The notes below the pieces were generated by a model, which worked only from the letters and a program-made list of their open reading frames with translations, did no database searches and was not told the DNA's origin. A program made the translations under genes and the position numbers. Of a DNA stretch of 64,000 bases, positions 35,386 through 47,046 are shown piece by piece. Source of the DNA: Hydrogenophaga sp. (GTDB lineage Bacteria > Pseudomonadota > Gammaproteobacteria > Burkholderiales > Burkholderiaceae_C); assembly GCF_030373225.1 (NCBI RefSeq), contig NZ_JAUCZG010000014.1:34476-98475 (forward strand). The letters are read 5' to 3'. Position 1 is the first letter of the stretch, and each line of letters opens with the position of its first letter.

Positions 35386-35431
35386 CGGTTCCACGGCGTG
35401 TGCTTGATGAAGGCACGCGCTCCGGTCGACT

Positions 35432-37705
35432 TCACGCCTTGAGGAACTCCGCCTTGCCACCCAGCCAGCGCGTGATGTGTTTTTCAGCCAGCTGCGGGTA
35501 CTCGGCCAGCATCACCGGCGCGGCGGCGCGGGCCCATTCGAGCAGGTGGGTGTCGGTGGCGAGGTCGGCAAAGCGCAACAGGGGCGCGCCCGACTGGCGC
35601 GCGCCCAGGAATTCGCCCGGTCCGCGGATCTCCAGGTCGCGGCGGGCGATCTCGAAACCGTCGCTGGTCTCGACCATGGCCTTCAGACGTTCGCGCGCGG
35701 TCTCGCCCAGGCGCCCGCCGTCGGGCGGCGAGTAGAGCAGCACGCAGGCCGAAGCCGCTGCACCGCGCCCCACGCGCCCGCGCAACTGGTGCAGCTGGCT
35801 CAGGCCGAAGCGCTCGGCGTGTTCGATCACCATCAGCGAGGCGTTCGGAACGTCCACCCCGACCTCGATCACGGTGGTGGAGACCAGCACGCCCATCTGC
35901 CCACCGGTGAACAGCGACATCACCGCCTTCTTTTCGGCCACCGGCATGCGCGAATGAAGAAGCCCAACCAGAACACCGGGAAGTGATTCGCTCAACTCGG
36001 CGTGCGTAGCGGTCGCGTTCGACAAGTCCAGCGCCTCGCTTTCCTCGATCAGCGGACACACCCAGTACACCTGCCGACCTTGCGCGAGCTGGCCACGGAT
36101 GCGCTCGACCACCTCGGCGCGGCGGCTGTCGGCCACCACCTTGGTGACGATGGGCGTGCGCCCGGGCGGCAGCTCGTCGATGGTGGAGACGTCAAGGTCG
36201 GCGTAATAGCTCATGGCAAGCGTTCTGGGAATGGGCGTGGCCGTCATCATGAGGAGATGGGGCTCCTGGGCGAGGGCTTCGACAGGCTCAGCCCGAACGG
36301 GGATGGACTCAGCCCGAACGGAGGCGGGCTCAGCCCGAACGGGGATGGACTCAGCCCGAACGGAAACCGTCTCTGTTCGAGAGGAAGTGGATTCCTTTCG
36401 GGCGGAAGAAAAATCCGTTCGGGCTGAGCCTGTCGAAGCCCCTGCCGACACCTCCGCACGACCCGTGCCCATCTTCCCCCGCAACGCCAGCCGCTGCGCC
36501 ACACCAAAGCGGTGCTGTTCGTCAATGATGGCCAAGGCCAGGTTCTTGAACACCACCTGGTCCTGGATGACGGCGTGCGTGCCCACCACCAGCGCGGCTT
36601 CGCCGCTGGCGATGAGCGCGAGCATTTCAACCCGCTGCTTTTTCTTCTGGCTGCCGGTGAGCCAGGCCACGCGTCTGCCCAGCGGCGTGAGCAGGGGCTC
36701 CAGCCAGCCGATGAGCTTGGCGAAGTGCTGCTCGGCCAGGATCTCGGTGGGGGCCATCAGTGCACATTGCCAGCCCGCGGCGATCGCGATCGCCGCTGCC
36801 AGGGCGGCCACCACCGTCTTGCCCGAGCCCACATCGCCCTGCAGCAGCCGGTGCATCGGGATCTGGCGCATCAGGTCGCGCGCGATCTGCTCACCGACAC
36901 GGCGCTGCGCGGCGGTGAGGTCGAACGGCAGCACGCCCAGCAGCTGTTCGTGCAGGCCGCCGGGCCGGGGGCGCAGCGCCGGCGCGCTCAGGGCGGCGCG
37001 CTCCTGCCGCGCCGTGAACTGCGAGAGCTGCTGCGCGAGCAACTCTTCGGCCTTCAGGCGCTGCCAGGCCGGGTGGCTGCGGTCTTCGAGCGCGTCCAGC
37101 GACACGTCGGCGCCCGGGTGGTGCAGGAACTGCAGCGCATCGCGCAGGGTCCAGGTGCCGCGCACCACGGCCTGCAAGCCGCCGAGCAGCGCCGCCGGCA
37201 GGCTCTCGCCCAGGTCGGCACGCCGCAAACCGCTGGCCACCACCTTGCGCAGGTAAGCCTGCGGCAGCTGTGCGCTGGTCGGGTACACCGGTGTGAGCGC
37301 GTCGGGCAGCTCACCACCCGCGGCGTGGAAGGCCGGGTGCACCATGGTCCAGCCCAGAAACCCGCCACGCAGTTCGCCACGCACGCGCACGCGTTCGCCC
37401 ACCGCCAGGGTTTTCTGGTGCGCCGGGTAGAAGGTGAAGAAGCGCAGGGTGCAGGTGTCGGTGCCGTCGTCCAGCGTCACCAGCAACTGCCGGCGCGGAC
37501 GCAGCGTGATCTCGCTGTGGGTCACCGTGCCCTCGATCTGCGCCAGCTGGCCGTCGCGCGCGCCCCGCAGCGTGACGATGCGCGTTTCGTCTTCATAGCG
37601 CAGCGGCAGGTGCAGCGCCAGGTCGATGTCGCGCGCCAACCCGAGCTTGAGCAAGGCCTTCTGCGGGGCAGACAGGGGCTTGCGGGCGGGGGTGGCGTCG
37701 GTCAT
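35432..37705 (-). CDS. recG: ATP-dependent DNA helicase RecG with an in-frame repeat insertion
   Basis: 757 residues, about 56 longer than usual. It remodels stalled forks and Holliday junctions. The wedge/OB domain fills the first ~170 residues. Walker A is [11 protein letters not shown], motif II is Asp395-Glu-Gln-His, motif III begins at Thr488 ([13 protein letters not shown]), and QLRGRVGRG is motif VI. Residues ~422-478, between motifs II and III, are encoded by a 168-bp repeat element and read as repeated VRAES/VRAEP peptides. The frame is kept and every helicase motif is present, so the protein may be active with an extra surface loop. The start at 37705 is the family start. Confidence 0.94.
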   Translation of the reverse strand: MTDATPARKPLSAPQKALLKLGLARDIDLALHLPLRYEDETRIVTLRGARDGQLAQIEGTVTHSEITLRPRRQLLVTLDDGTDTCTLRFFTFYPAHQKTLAVGERVRVRGELRGGFLGWTMVHPAFHAAGGELPDALTPVYPTSAQLPQAYLRKVVASGLRRADLGESLPAALLGGLQAVVRGTWTLRDALQFLHHPGADVSLDALEDRSHPAWQRLKAEELLAQQLSQFTARQERAALSAPALRPRPGGLHEQLLGVLPFDLTAAQRRVGEQIARDLMRQIPMHRLLQGDVGSGKTVVAALAAAIAIAAGWQCALMAPTEILAEQHFAKLIGWLEPLLTPLGRRVAWLTGSQKKKQRVEMLALIASGEAALVVGTHAVIQDQVVFKNLALAIIDEQHRFGVAQRLALRGKMGTGRAEVSAGASTGSARTDFSSARKESTSSRTETVSVRAESIPVRAEPASVRAESIPVRAEPVEALAQEPHLLMMTATPIPRTLAMSYYADLDVSTIDELPPGRTPIVTKVVADSRRAEVVERIRGQLAQGRQVYWVCPLIEESEALDLSNATATHAELSESLPGVLVGLLHSRMPVAEKKAVMSLFTGGQMGVLVSTTVIEVGVDVPNASLMVIEHAERFGLSQLHQLRGRVGRGAAASACVLLYSPPDGGRLGETARERLKAMVETSDGFEIARRDLEIRGPGEFLGARQSGAPLLRFADLATDTHLLEWARAAAPVMLAEYPQLAEKHITRWLGGKAEFLKA
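36274..36441. repeat. REP-like element with 27-bp perfect inverted ends inside recG
   Basis: The 27 bases at 36274-36300 are the exact reverse complement of 36415-36441. Between them the unit CTCAGCCCGAACGG recurs at 36308, 36329 and 36350 in the same orientation as the left arm. The whole is 168 bp, exactly 56 codons, and causes no frameshift. Related units are at 35363 and 55634-55709. Confidence 0.92.
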
Positions 37706-37777
37706 GGGACAATTCTGCCCGCTTCCCCTCACCCTTCCCTTCCACTTGGCACGGGCTTCGTCCAGCCCTCAAGCAGC

Positions 37778-40055
<2,278 letters not shown>

Positions 40056-40102
40056 GCGCGCACCGGCCCGAACAGAACGGCTTGCGCGACACGTCGGCTT
40101 CC

Positions 40103-41278
40103 ATGACCCAGGCCCCGGTCCCCCGCCACATCCTGCCCCTCCTGGTGCTGGCCCAGTTTCTCGGCACCTCGCTGTGGTTCGCGGTGAACGCGGTCATGCC
40201 CGACCTGCAGCGCGAGCTGGGCTGGCCCACCCGTGCGGTGGGCACGCTCACCTCGGCGCTGCAGTTCGGCTTCATCCTGGGCACGCTGGTGTTTGCGCTG
40301 CTGGCCATCGCCGACCGCTTCGCGCCGCGGCGCGTGTTCCTGGTGTGTGCGCTGGCCGGCTCGGCCTGCACCGTGGGCGCGTGGTGGATGGTGCGCGACC
40401 ACTCGGCCTTGCTGGTCTGGCGCTTTGCCACCGGCTTCTTTCTGGCGGGGATCTACCCCGTGGGCATGAAGATCGCCGCGCAGTGGTACACGCGCGGCCT
40501 GGGTGGTGCGCTCGGCCTGCTGATCGGCGCGCTGGTGCTGGGCTCGGCCAGCGCACACGCGCTGCGCGCACTCGGTGGCGCCCTGCCCTGGCCCACGCTC
40601 ATGCTCGGAGTGGCGGCCCTCGCGGCGGCCGGGGGTCTGCTGCTGTTCTTCGGCACCACCGACCCACCCCATGCCCAGGCGCGCGTGACGGTGCTGCAAT
40701 GGCGCGCACTGACCACGCTGTGGACCGACGCGCGCGTGCGCAGTTCGGTGCTCGGCTACTTCGGTCACATGTGGGAGCTCTACACCATGTGGGTGATGGT
40801 GCCGCTGGTGCTGGCCACCCGGCTGCAGGGCGCCGCGCTGTCCTGGACCGCGTTTGCCGTGCTGGGTGCCGGTGCCATCGGCTGCGCCGGCGGCGGCTGG
40901 ATCGCCCAGCGCTGGGGCAGCGCGCGGGTGGCAGGCACGCAGCTGGCCGTCAGTGGCCTGTGCTGCCTGGCGGCGTTCGTGATGATCGACGCCAGCGATG
41001 CGTGGTTCTATGCCTGGCTGGTGCTCTGGGGCATCACCGTCGCCGGCGACTCGCCGCAGTTCTCCACCCTCACCGCGCGCAACGCACCGCCCCAGGCCGT
41101 GGGCAGCGTGCTCACCCTGACCAACAGCATCGGCTTTGCGATTTCCATCGTGAGCATCCTGCTGTTCGTCTCGCTGGCCGAGACGGTGGCACTGGGCGCG
41201 CTGCTGCCCTGGCTGGCGCTGGGCCCGGCGCTGGGCCTGTGGGCGCTGCGCCCACTGCTGCGCGAAGAGTCGCGCTAG
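40103..41278 (+). CDS. Major-facilitator-superfamily transporter
   Basis: 391 residues with about 12 membrane helices, starting LLVLAQFLGTSLWFAVNAVMPDL. The loop between helices 2 and 3 reads IADRFAPRR, a weak MFS motif A. The family resembles CynX/NarK-like carriers, but the substrate is unknown. It follows tgt by 47 bp; the 3' end overlaps the convergent NAGGN peptidase gene by 4 bp. Confidence 0.88.
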   Translation: MTQAPVPRHILPLLVLAQFLGTSLWFAVNAVMPDLQRELGWPTRAVGTLTSALQFGFILGTLVFALLAIADRFAPRRVFLVCALAGSACTVGAWWMVRDHSALLVWRFATGFFLAGIYPVGMKIAAQWYTRGLGGALGLLIGALVLGSASAHALRALGGALPWPTLMLGVAALAAAGGLLLFFGTTDPPHAQARVTVLQWRALTTLWTDARVRSSVLGYFGHMWELYTMWVMVPLVLATRLQGAALSWTAFAVLGAGAIGCAGGGWIAQRWGSARVAGTQLAVSGLCCLAAFVMIDASDAWFYAWLVLWGITVAGDSPQFSTLTARNAPPQAVGSVLTLTNSIGFAISIVSILLFVSLAETVALGALLPWLALGPALGLWALRPLLREESR

Positions 41279-42501
41279 TTTTCCGGTGACACGGTGCCGT
41301 CCGCCTCGAGGAAGCGCACCGGGTCGGGCAGCGGGGTGGTTGCCACACCCATGTCGCCGGGCTTGAGCTGTTCGGTGAAACCCTCCAGCGATCCCATCGA
41401 CTTGCGGTCGCGCCGCGCCACCGGCTCCGACAGCATGTAGGCCACGGTGAGTTCGGCAAGGGCCTGCAGCGAATCGCGGTGCGTGCGCTCCTGCGCGTGC
41501 GACGCATCGGCGCCAAAGCCGATGAGTGCGGTGCGGATGTCGTTGCCGGCTTCCACGGCCGCGGCCGAGTCGGAGCGGTAGAAACGGAACACGTCGCGAC
41601 GGTGGTTGATGCCGTGCGCCTTCGCCAGGTCGATCAGCTTGTGCGTGAGGTGGTAGTCGAACGGACCGGCCTGGTCCTGCACGCAGATGGTGGCGGCGCG
41701 CTCGTCGGTGTTCTGGCCGGGCGCGGCAATCGCAATGTCCAGGCTCACCATCTCCGCGATATCGCCATGCAGCGCGGCCGACGAACCCGAGCCCACCTCC
41801 TCGGTGATGGTGAACAGCGGGTGCGCGTCGACCGCCAGCTTCGCGCCGCTGTCGACGATCGCCTTGCAGGCGGCGAGCAGCACCGCCACGGCGGCCTTGT
41901 CGTCGAGGTAGCGCGAGTTGATGTAGCCCCCGGGCTGCAGCTCGGGCTGCGGGTCGAAGGCGATCCAGTCGCCCACGTTCACGCCGGCATCCAGCAGGTC
42001 CTGCGCGCTGTGCGAGGGCACATCGACGCGCACCTCCACGTGGTCCCAGCTGGAAGGCTGGGTGTCGATCTCGTCGCCGTAGGCGTGGCCCGAGGTCTTG
42101 AGCGGCAGGCAGGTGCCGCGCAGCTGCTGGCTGTCGGTGAACACGGTCAGACGGGCACCCTCGGCAAAACGCGACGACCAGCTGCCGATCGGCACCACGC
42201 CGATGCGCCCGTTGGGCTTGATCTCGCGCACCATCGCGCCCAGCGTGTCCAGGTGGGCCACGATGGCGCGGGCCGGGCGCTGCTCGCGCCCCTTGAGCGT
42301 GGCCCGGATGGCACCACGGCGCGTGATCTCGTACGGAATGCCGATGGCATCCAGCCGGCTCGCGGTGTAGCGCACCACCGCATCGGTCAGGCCCACCGGG
42401 CTTGGAATGGCGAGCAGCTGCAGCAGCGTTTCTTCGAGGAACGCGTAGTCGATAGCGGGCAGTTTTTCCGGGACAGGAATGGATGTGGATGTCTGGGTCA
42501 A
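41275..42501 (-). CDS. M42-type metallopeptidase of the NAGGN osmoprotectant system
   Basis: 408 residues, the third gene of the trio for N-acetylglutaminylglutamine amide. Zinc-peptidase motifs are seen: AIVAHLDTLGA, SRYLDDKAAVAVLL and ITEEVGSGSSAAL. It may trim or recycle the dipeptide; its exact reaction is not established. The only plausible start is TTG at 42501, overlapping the ngg stop as TTGA, since the next in-frame ATG is about 90 codons inside. Confidence 0.9.
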   Translation of the reverse strand: MTQTSTSIPVPEKLPAIDYAFLEETLLQLLAIPSPVGLTDAVVRYTASRLDAIGIPYEITRRGAIRATLKGREQRPARAIVAHLDTLGAMVREIKPNGRIGVVPIGSWSSRFAEGARLTVFTDSQQLRGTCLPLKTSGHAYGDEIDTQPSSWDHVEVRVDVPSHSAQDLLDAGVNVGDWIAFDPQPELQPGGYINSRYLDDKAAVAVLLAACKAIVDSGAKLAVDAHPLFTITEEVGSGSSAALHGDIAEMVSLDIAIAAPGQNTDERAATICVQDQAGPFDYHLTHKLIDLAKAHGINHRRDVFRFYRSDSAAAVEAGNDIRTALIGFGADASHAQERTHRDSLQALAELTVAYMLSEPVARRDRKSMGSLEGFTEQLKPGDMGVATTPLPDPVRFLEADGTVSPEN

Positions 42502-44237
42502 GCGGGCACCTCGTCATGGGAAGTCTGGGGAAACAGCAAGTCGACAAAGCGCTGCGCGGTGGGTTGGGGTTCGTGATTGGCCAGCCCGGGCCGTTCGTTG
42601 GCTTCGATGATCACGTGCTCCGGACCGTCGACGGCGGGCACCAGGAAGTCGAGCCCCGTCACCGGAATGTCGAGCACACGGCTGGCGTGTTCAGCGGCGA
42701 TCTTGAGTGCGGGATGCAGCTGCGCGGTCACGTCGTGGATGGTGCCGCCGGTGTGCAGGTTGGCCGTCTTGCGCACAGGCAGCGGCCGACCGAACGGCAG
42801 CACGTCCTCGAGCGTGTGGCCCTGCAAACCGATGCAGCGGCGCGTCTCGCCATCCACCGGAATGCGCGATTCACCGCCTGTGGCCGCGGCGCGGCGACGG
42901 CTCTGCTTTTCGATCAGCTGCGCGATGCTCGACTGCCCGTCGCCCACCACGGTGGCGGGTTTGCGGATGGCCGCGGCCACCACCTGGTGGTTGATCACCA
43001 CGATGCGCAGGTCCTGCCCCTCGCAGAACTGCTCGAGCAGCACCCGCTCGCCGAACTGGCTGGCATTCTGGATCGCGGCTTCCACGTCGTCGGCGGCGGT
43101 GAGGTTCACGGCGATGCCCTTGCCCTGTTCACCATCGACCGGCTTGACCACGATGGCGCCCTGCTCGCGCAGGAAGGCCGCGTTGGCCTCGGCGTCAGCG
43201 GCCAGCGTCTGCTGCGGCACCTTCAGGCCGGCCTGGGCGAGCAGGCGCGCGGTCACGCGTTTGTCGGCGCAGCGGCTCATGGCCACGGCGCTGGTGAGTT
43301 CGCAGAGCGACTCGCGGCAGACCACGCTGCGCCCGCCGTGGCTGAGCTTGAAGTAGCCGTTTTCAGCGTCGACCACCTCCACCCGGATGCCGCGGCGCTG
43401 TGCCTCGTCCACGATGATGCGGGCGTACGGGTTCAGGCCGTCGGCGCCAGCGCCCTGGCCGGTGAACAGCGGCTCGTTGATCGCGTTGCGCCGCTTCACC
43501 GCAAACACCGGAATGTTCTGGAAGCCGAGCTTCCTGTACAGCGCGATCGCCGAGGCGTTGTCGTGCAGCACCGAGAGATCCATGAACGCACGGCTGCGCG
43601 CCTGAAAGTGTTCGGCCAGGTACCGCGTGAGCGCCTCACCGATGCCGGGGTGGCTGGCCTGCGGCGAGACCGCCAGCGCCCACAGGCTCGAACCCGGTTC
43701 GGCATCACCAAAGGCCTCGGCATGGTCCAGTCCCATGGCCACACCGATCACTTCACCCGTGAGCCGGTCTTCGGCCAGCGCATACACGACCTGGCGCTGC
43801 GCACGCTCGCCCCAGACCCGCGCCGGATCCACCGGCACCATGCGGCGCGCGCGGTAGATCGCATTGATGGCCGCCACGTCGGCGCGCGAACGCAGTCGGC
43901 GGATGGTGAAGCCGCGGCGCACCGCGCGCTGGGGCGTGTAGGCATTGAGCCAGAGCCGGAAGGTCTCCGACGGATCGACGAACAGCTGGCTGGGCGCATG
44001 CGCCACCACCACATGGGGCTTGTCGACGTAGAAGGCGATGTCGCGCTGACCGGGCTGCTCCTGCAGCAACGCGGCAGCGATGTCGGCTGCATCGGCAAAG
44101 GTGTGGCCGGCGATCAGCCGGCCCCAGCCGCAGGGCAGGACCACCCGGGTCCGTTCGGGCGACTGGCCCCGGGCGTCTGCCTGGGGCATGGGCGCGCGAC
44201 CGAGGCGCAGGGCGCGTTGGGCTTGTTTGTGGATCAT
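42498..44237 (-). CDS. ngg: N-acetylglutaminylglutamine synthetase
   Basis: 579 residues, a two-domain enzyme. The N-terminal GNAT acetyltransferase domain is around residues 110-260 (SPQASHPGIGEALTRYLAEHFQ region), and the C-terminal ATP-grasp ligase has VVKPVDGEQGKGIAV and IIEANERPGLANHEPQ. It makes acetyl-Gln-Gln, the precursor of NAGGN, a compatible solute. AGGAAG lies seven bases before the ATG at 44237. asnO is 14 bp upstream. Confidence 0.93.
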   Translation of the reverse strand: MIHKQAQRALRLGRAPMPQADARGQSPERTRVVLPCGWGRLIAGHTFADAADIAAALLQEQPGQRDIAFYVDKPHVVVAHAPSQLFVDPSETFRLWLNAYTPQRAVRRGFTIRRLRSRADVAAINAIYRARRMVPVDPARVWGERAQRQVVYALAEDRLTGEVIGVAMGLDHAEAFGDAEPGSSLWALAVSPQASHPGIGEALTRYLAEHFQARSRAFMDLSVLHDNASAIALYRKLGFQNIPVFAVKRRNAINEPLFTGQGAGADGLNPYARIIVDEAQRRGIRVEVVDAENGYFKLSHGGRSVVCRESLCELTSAVAMSRCADKRVTARLLAQAGLKVPQQTLAADAEANAAFLREQGAIVVKPVDGEQGKGIAVNLTAADDVEAAIQNASQFGERVLLEQFCEGQDLRIVVINHQVVAAAIRKPATVVGDGQSSIAQLIEKQSRRRAAATGGESRIPVDGETRRCIGLQGHTLEDVLPFGRPLPVRKTANLHTGGTIHDVTAQLHPALKIAAEHASRVLDIPVTGLDFLVPAVDGPEHVIIEANERPGLANHEPQPTAQRFVDLLFPQTSHDEVPA

Positions 44238-44251
44238 GGTGGTGCTTCCTT

Positions 44252-46024
44252 TCAGCGCAGGTGTTGCTGCAGCCAGAGTTCGAGCAGGCCGAGCTGCCAC
44301 AGCTTGGAGCCGCGCAGGGGCGTCATGTGGGCCGAGGGGTCATCGAGCAGTTGTTGCACATACGCCGGGCGGAACAACCCGCGTTCGCGCGCGGCCTGGC
44401 TTCCCAGCGCATCGCGCACGCTCTCCAGCACCGGGCCGCGCAGGTGCTTGAGCGCAGGCACCGGAAAGTAGCCCTTGGGCCGGTCGATCACCTCGGACGG
44501 AATCACCCGGCGCGCCGCCTCCTTCAGGATGCCCTTGCCACCGCCGGCGAGCTTGTGGCGGGCGGGAATGCGCGCGGCCAGCTCCACCAGCTCGTGGTCC
44601 AGGAAGGGCACGCGCGCTTCCAGGCCGAAGGCCATGGTCATGTTGTCCACCCGCTTGACCGGGTCGTCCACCAGCATCACGGTGGTGTCCATGCGCAGCG
44701 CCTGGTCCACCGGATCGCTGGCGCCGGGTGCGGTCAGCCGGCTGGCAATGAAACTGGCCGTGACGTCGCCGGTGAGGTAGCGGTCCTGCACCAGCGCGCG
44801 CATCTCGGCGTGGTCGCGGTCGCAGAACGCTGCGAGGTAGTCGGCCACCGGCTGGGTGCTGCCCTGCAGCCTGGGGTACCAGTGGTAACCGCCGAACACT
44901 TCGTCGGCGCCCTGCCCGCTCTGCACCACCTTGCTGTGGCGCGAGACCGCCTCGCTCAACAGGTAGAAACCGATGCAATCGTGGCTGACCATGGGCTCGC
45001 TCATGGCGTGAATGGCCTCGGGCAGCCGGTTCAGCAACTCGGCCTCGGGCACGAAGATGCGTTCGTGCACGGTGCCGAAGCGCTGCGCCACCAGGTCGGC
45101 GTATTCGAACTCGTTGCCCTTCTCGCCACCCACGTCCTCGAAACCCACGTTGTAGGTGCGCAGGTCGCGCACGCCGGCTTCGGCCATCAGGCCAACGATG
45201 AGGCTCGAATCCACGCCGCCCGAGCGCAGCGCACCCACCGGCACATCGGCCACCAGCCGGCGCTTCACGGCGGCGCGCAGTGCATCGAGCAGGATCTCGC
45301 GCCAGTCGTCGAACGGGCGTGCCTCGTCCGCTGCGTCGCGCTCGTAATTCAGCGACCAGAAGCTGTGCTCGGCGGACGTGCCGTCGGCTTCGATCTGCAA
45401 CAGCGTGCCGGGCGCGAGCTTGCGCACGCCGCGCAGGATGGTGTGCGGCGGTGGCACGATGGCGTGCAGCGAGAGGTAGTGGTTCAGGCCCACCGGGTCG
45501 ATGGTGGTGTCGACGCCGCCGGCGGCCAGCAGCGCCGGCAGGCTGGAGGCAAAACGCAGCCCGCCCGGGATGGACGCGAGGTACAGCGGCTTGATGCCCA
45601 GCCGGTCGCGCCCGAGCAGCACGCGGCCGCTGTCGCGCTCCCAGATGGCGAAGGCAAACATGCCGTTGAGCCGCTTGACGAAGTCCGGGCCCCAGGCGTG
45701 CCAGGCCTTGAGAAGGACCTCGGTGTCGCCGCTGGAATGGAAGTGGTAGCCCTTCGCCTGCAGCTCCCGGCGCAGCTCGGCGTGGTTGTAGACCGCCCCG
45801 TTGAAGACGATGCCCGCACCCAGCAGCGGATCGAACATGGGCTGCTGCGCAGCGTCGGACAGATCCATGATCTTCAGACGGCGGTGACCAAAGCCCAGGC
45901 GATCGCTCACCTGCAGGCCCTGCCCGTCGGGGCCTCGCGAGCACTGCCGCTCGTTCATGCGCGCCAGCGCCGCCACGTCGACACTGCTGCCGTCAAACCG
46001 GATTTCTCCTGCAATTCCACACAT
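44252..46024 (-). CDS. asnO: N-acetylglutaminylglutamine amidotransferase (AsnB-like)
   Basis: 590 residues. Class II glutaminase domain with catalytic Cys2 (MCGIAGEIRFDG) and SRGPDGQGL, then an asparagine-synthetase domain with LRSGGVDSSLIVGLMAEAG as the ATP-pyrophosphatase loop. It amidates acetyl-Gln-Gln in NAGGN synthesis, an osmotic-stress response. It is the first gene of the operon, behind a strong AT-rich promoter and a ~260-base leader. Confidence 0.93.
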   Translation of the reverse strand: MCGIAGEIRFDGSSVDVAALARMNERQCSRGPDGQGLQVSDRLGFGHRRLKIMDLSDAAQQPMFDPLLGAGIVFNGAVYNHAELRRELQAKGYHFHSSGDTEVLLKAWHAWGPDFVKRLNGMFAFAIWERDSGRVLLGRDRLGIKPLYLASIPGGLRFASSLPALLAAGGVDTTIDPVGLNHYLSLHAIVPPPHTILRGVRKLAPGTLLQIEADGTSAEHSFWSLNYERDAADEARPFDDWREILLDALRAAVKRRLVADVPVGALRSGGVDSSLIVGLMAEAGVRDLRTYNVGFEDVGGEKGNEFEYADLVAQRFGTVHERIFVPEAELLNRLPEAIHAMSEPMVSHDCIGFYLLSEAVSRHSKVVQSGQGADEVFGGYHWYPRLQGSTQPVADYLAAFCDRDHAEMRALVQDRYLTGDVTASFIASRLTAPGASDPVDQALRMDTTVMLVDDPVKRVDNMTMAFGLEARVPFLDHELVELAARIPARHKLAGGGKGILKEAARRVIPSEVIDRPKGYFPVPALKHLRGPVLESVRDALGSQAARERGLFRPAYVQQLLDDPSAHMTPLRGSKLWQLGLLELWLQQHLR

Positions 46025-46445
46025 GGGTGTTCTGCCCTCCAGACAGGAAAGCCGGTCACCTCCACCGCTGCAGAAAATGCGACGGCCCGGACGAGGCCGG
46101 GCAAGCGGACAGGGGATGGGGGGATCGGCAGGTGCACGACCGTGGGAACGCGCGTCGCTGGCAACGACGCCGGGCGGAAGCCATTTCCTGACCACCGGGC
46201 AGCGGGGCCAAAGGCGGCCCGGCCCGGGACTTCCAACGCTCCGTGGGCACAAGGTGCACGCGGGGTTAAAGATGGGGTGAGGCGTTATTATATTTTTTTC
46301 GATATGAAAATCAACCCAAGTGACTTCTTTTTCATATGATGAATCACCGCTCCCACCGGCGCGCTCGGGCAGGCAGCCCAGGCGTCCTCAAGGCCGGGCG
46401 ACCGCACGGACAACTTTGTGGGACATCACGGGTCACACTGCGCCT
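46025..46445. other. 421-bp region between asnO and a divergent periplasmic-protein gene
   Basis: No convincing gene. GCCCGG and CCGGGC near 46085-46100 form a hairpin in the asnO leader. The GC-rich leader gives way at about 46280 to an AT-rich stretch (46281-46340) that holds the asnO promoter and a CATATGA/TCGATATGA pair of partial palindromes on either side of the -35 region. The AT-rich stretch is the only one of its kind in this window. Confidence 0.7.
46287..46314 (-). promoter_or_regulatory. Promoter of the NAGGN operon
   Basis: On the minus strand TTGATT (46314-46309) is followed after 16 bases by a perfect TATAAT (46292-46287). The spacer includes seven As. TTTTCATAT lies on both sides of the -35 and may be a regulator site for osmotic control. 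Confidence 0.75.
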
Positions 46446-46940
46446 ATGAAAAAAATTCTGCTTTGTGTCGGCTGCCTGTTGTTCGCTGCGAGCGCCTCGG
46501 CCCAGGCGCTGTGGCAAGACATCCCGGTCGACGCGACCGTGGCCGAGGTGCAGGCTTTGGTGCCCGAAGCACAGACCCTGCCCGCCGGGCCGGCCGCCGA
46601 CGGCGGGACGGTGCAACTGGAGATCCCGGCCTACGAGCTGGCCGGGGAATCGTTCAAGGTGTCTTTCGTGTTCAAGGCCGACCGCCTGCAACGCATCACG
46701 CTGCTGGCCGATGCCGGCTCGGCAGACAAGGCGCGGGCCCTGGGCCAGCGGCTGACCACCTCGCTGCGTGCGCGCTACGGGCTGGAGCGGAGCACCCGAA
46801 GCCGGGGCTCCACCTCCTCGGTGACGATCGACCGCCAGTGGTCGTTCCGGCGCACCATCGTGCATCTTCAGGTGGTCGACGTGCGGTTCGTGAGCCTGGA
46901 GTACAGCGCCCAGGTGCCGGTGCGCAACAACCGGCTGTGA
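46446..46940 (+). CDS. Periplasmic protein of unknown function
   Basis: 164 residues with a clear signal peptide (MKKILLCVGCLLFAASASAQA). The mature protein begins LWQDIPVDATVAEVQALVPEA and is followed by a beta-rich body. No family is recognised. It is divergent from asnO and shares the AT-rich control region, so it might also respond to osmotic stress, but that is inference. Confidence 0.75.
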   Translation: MKKILLCVGCLLFAASASAQALWQDIPVDATVAEVQALVPEAQTLPAGPAADGGTVQLEIPAYELAGESFKVSFVFKADRLQRITLLADAGSADKARALGQRLTTSLRARYGLERSTRSRGSTSSVTIDRQWSFRRTIVHLQVVDVRFVSLEYSAQVPVRNNRL

Positions 46941-47046
46941 GGCGCGGTGGCTGTGGCGGCCATGTAACCGCCATCACAGATAATTGAAACCAAATTACAC
47001 CCGGGCACTGTGAAGCCCGACCATCCACCGACAGGAGACTCCCTTC

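Noticed and set aside
36274..36441. The repeat cluster in recG as a CRISPR array
   Set aside because: Units are 14-16 bases with irregular short spacing, include an inverted copy, and no cas genes are nearby.
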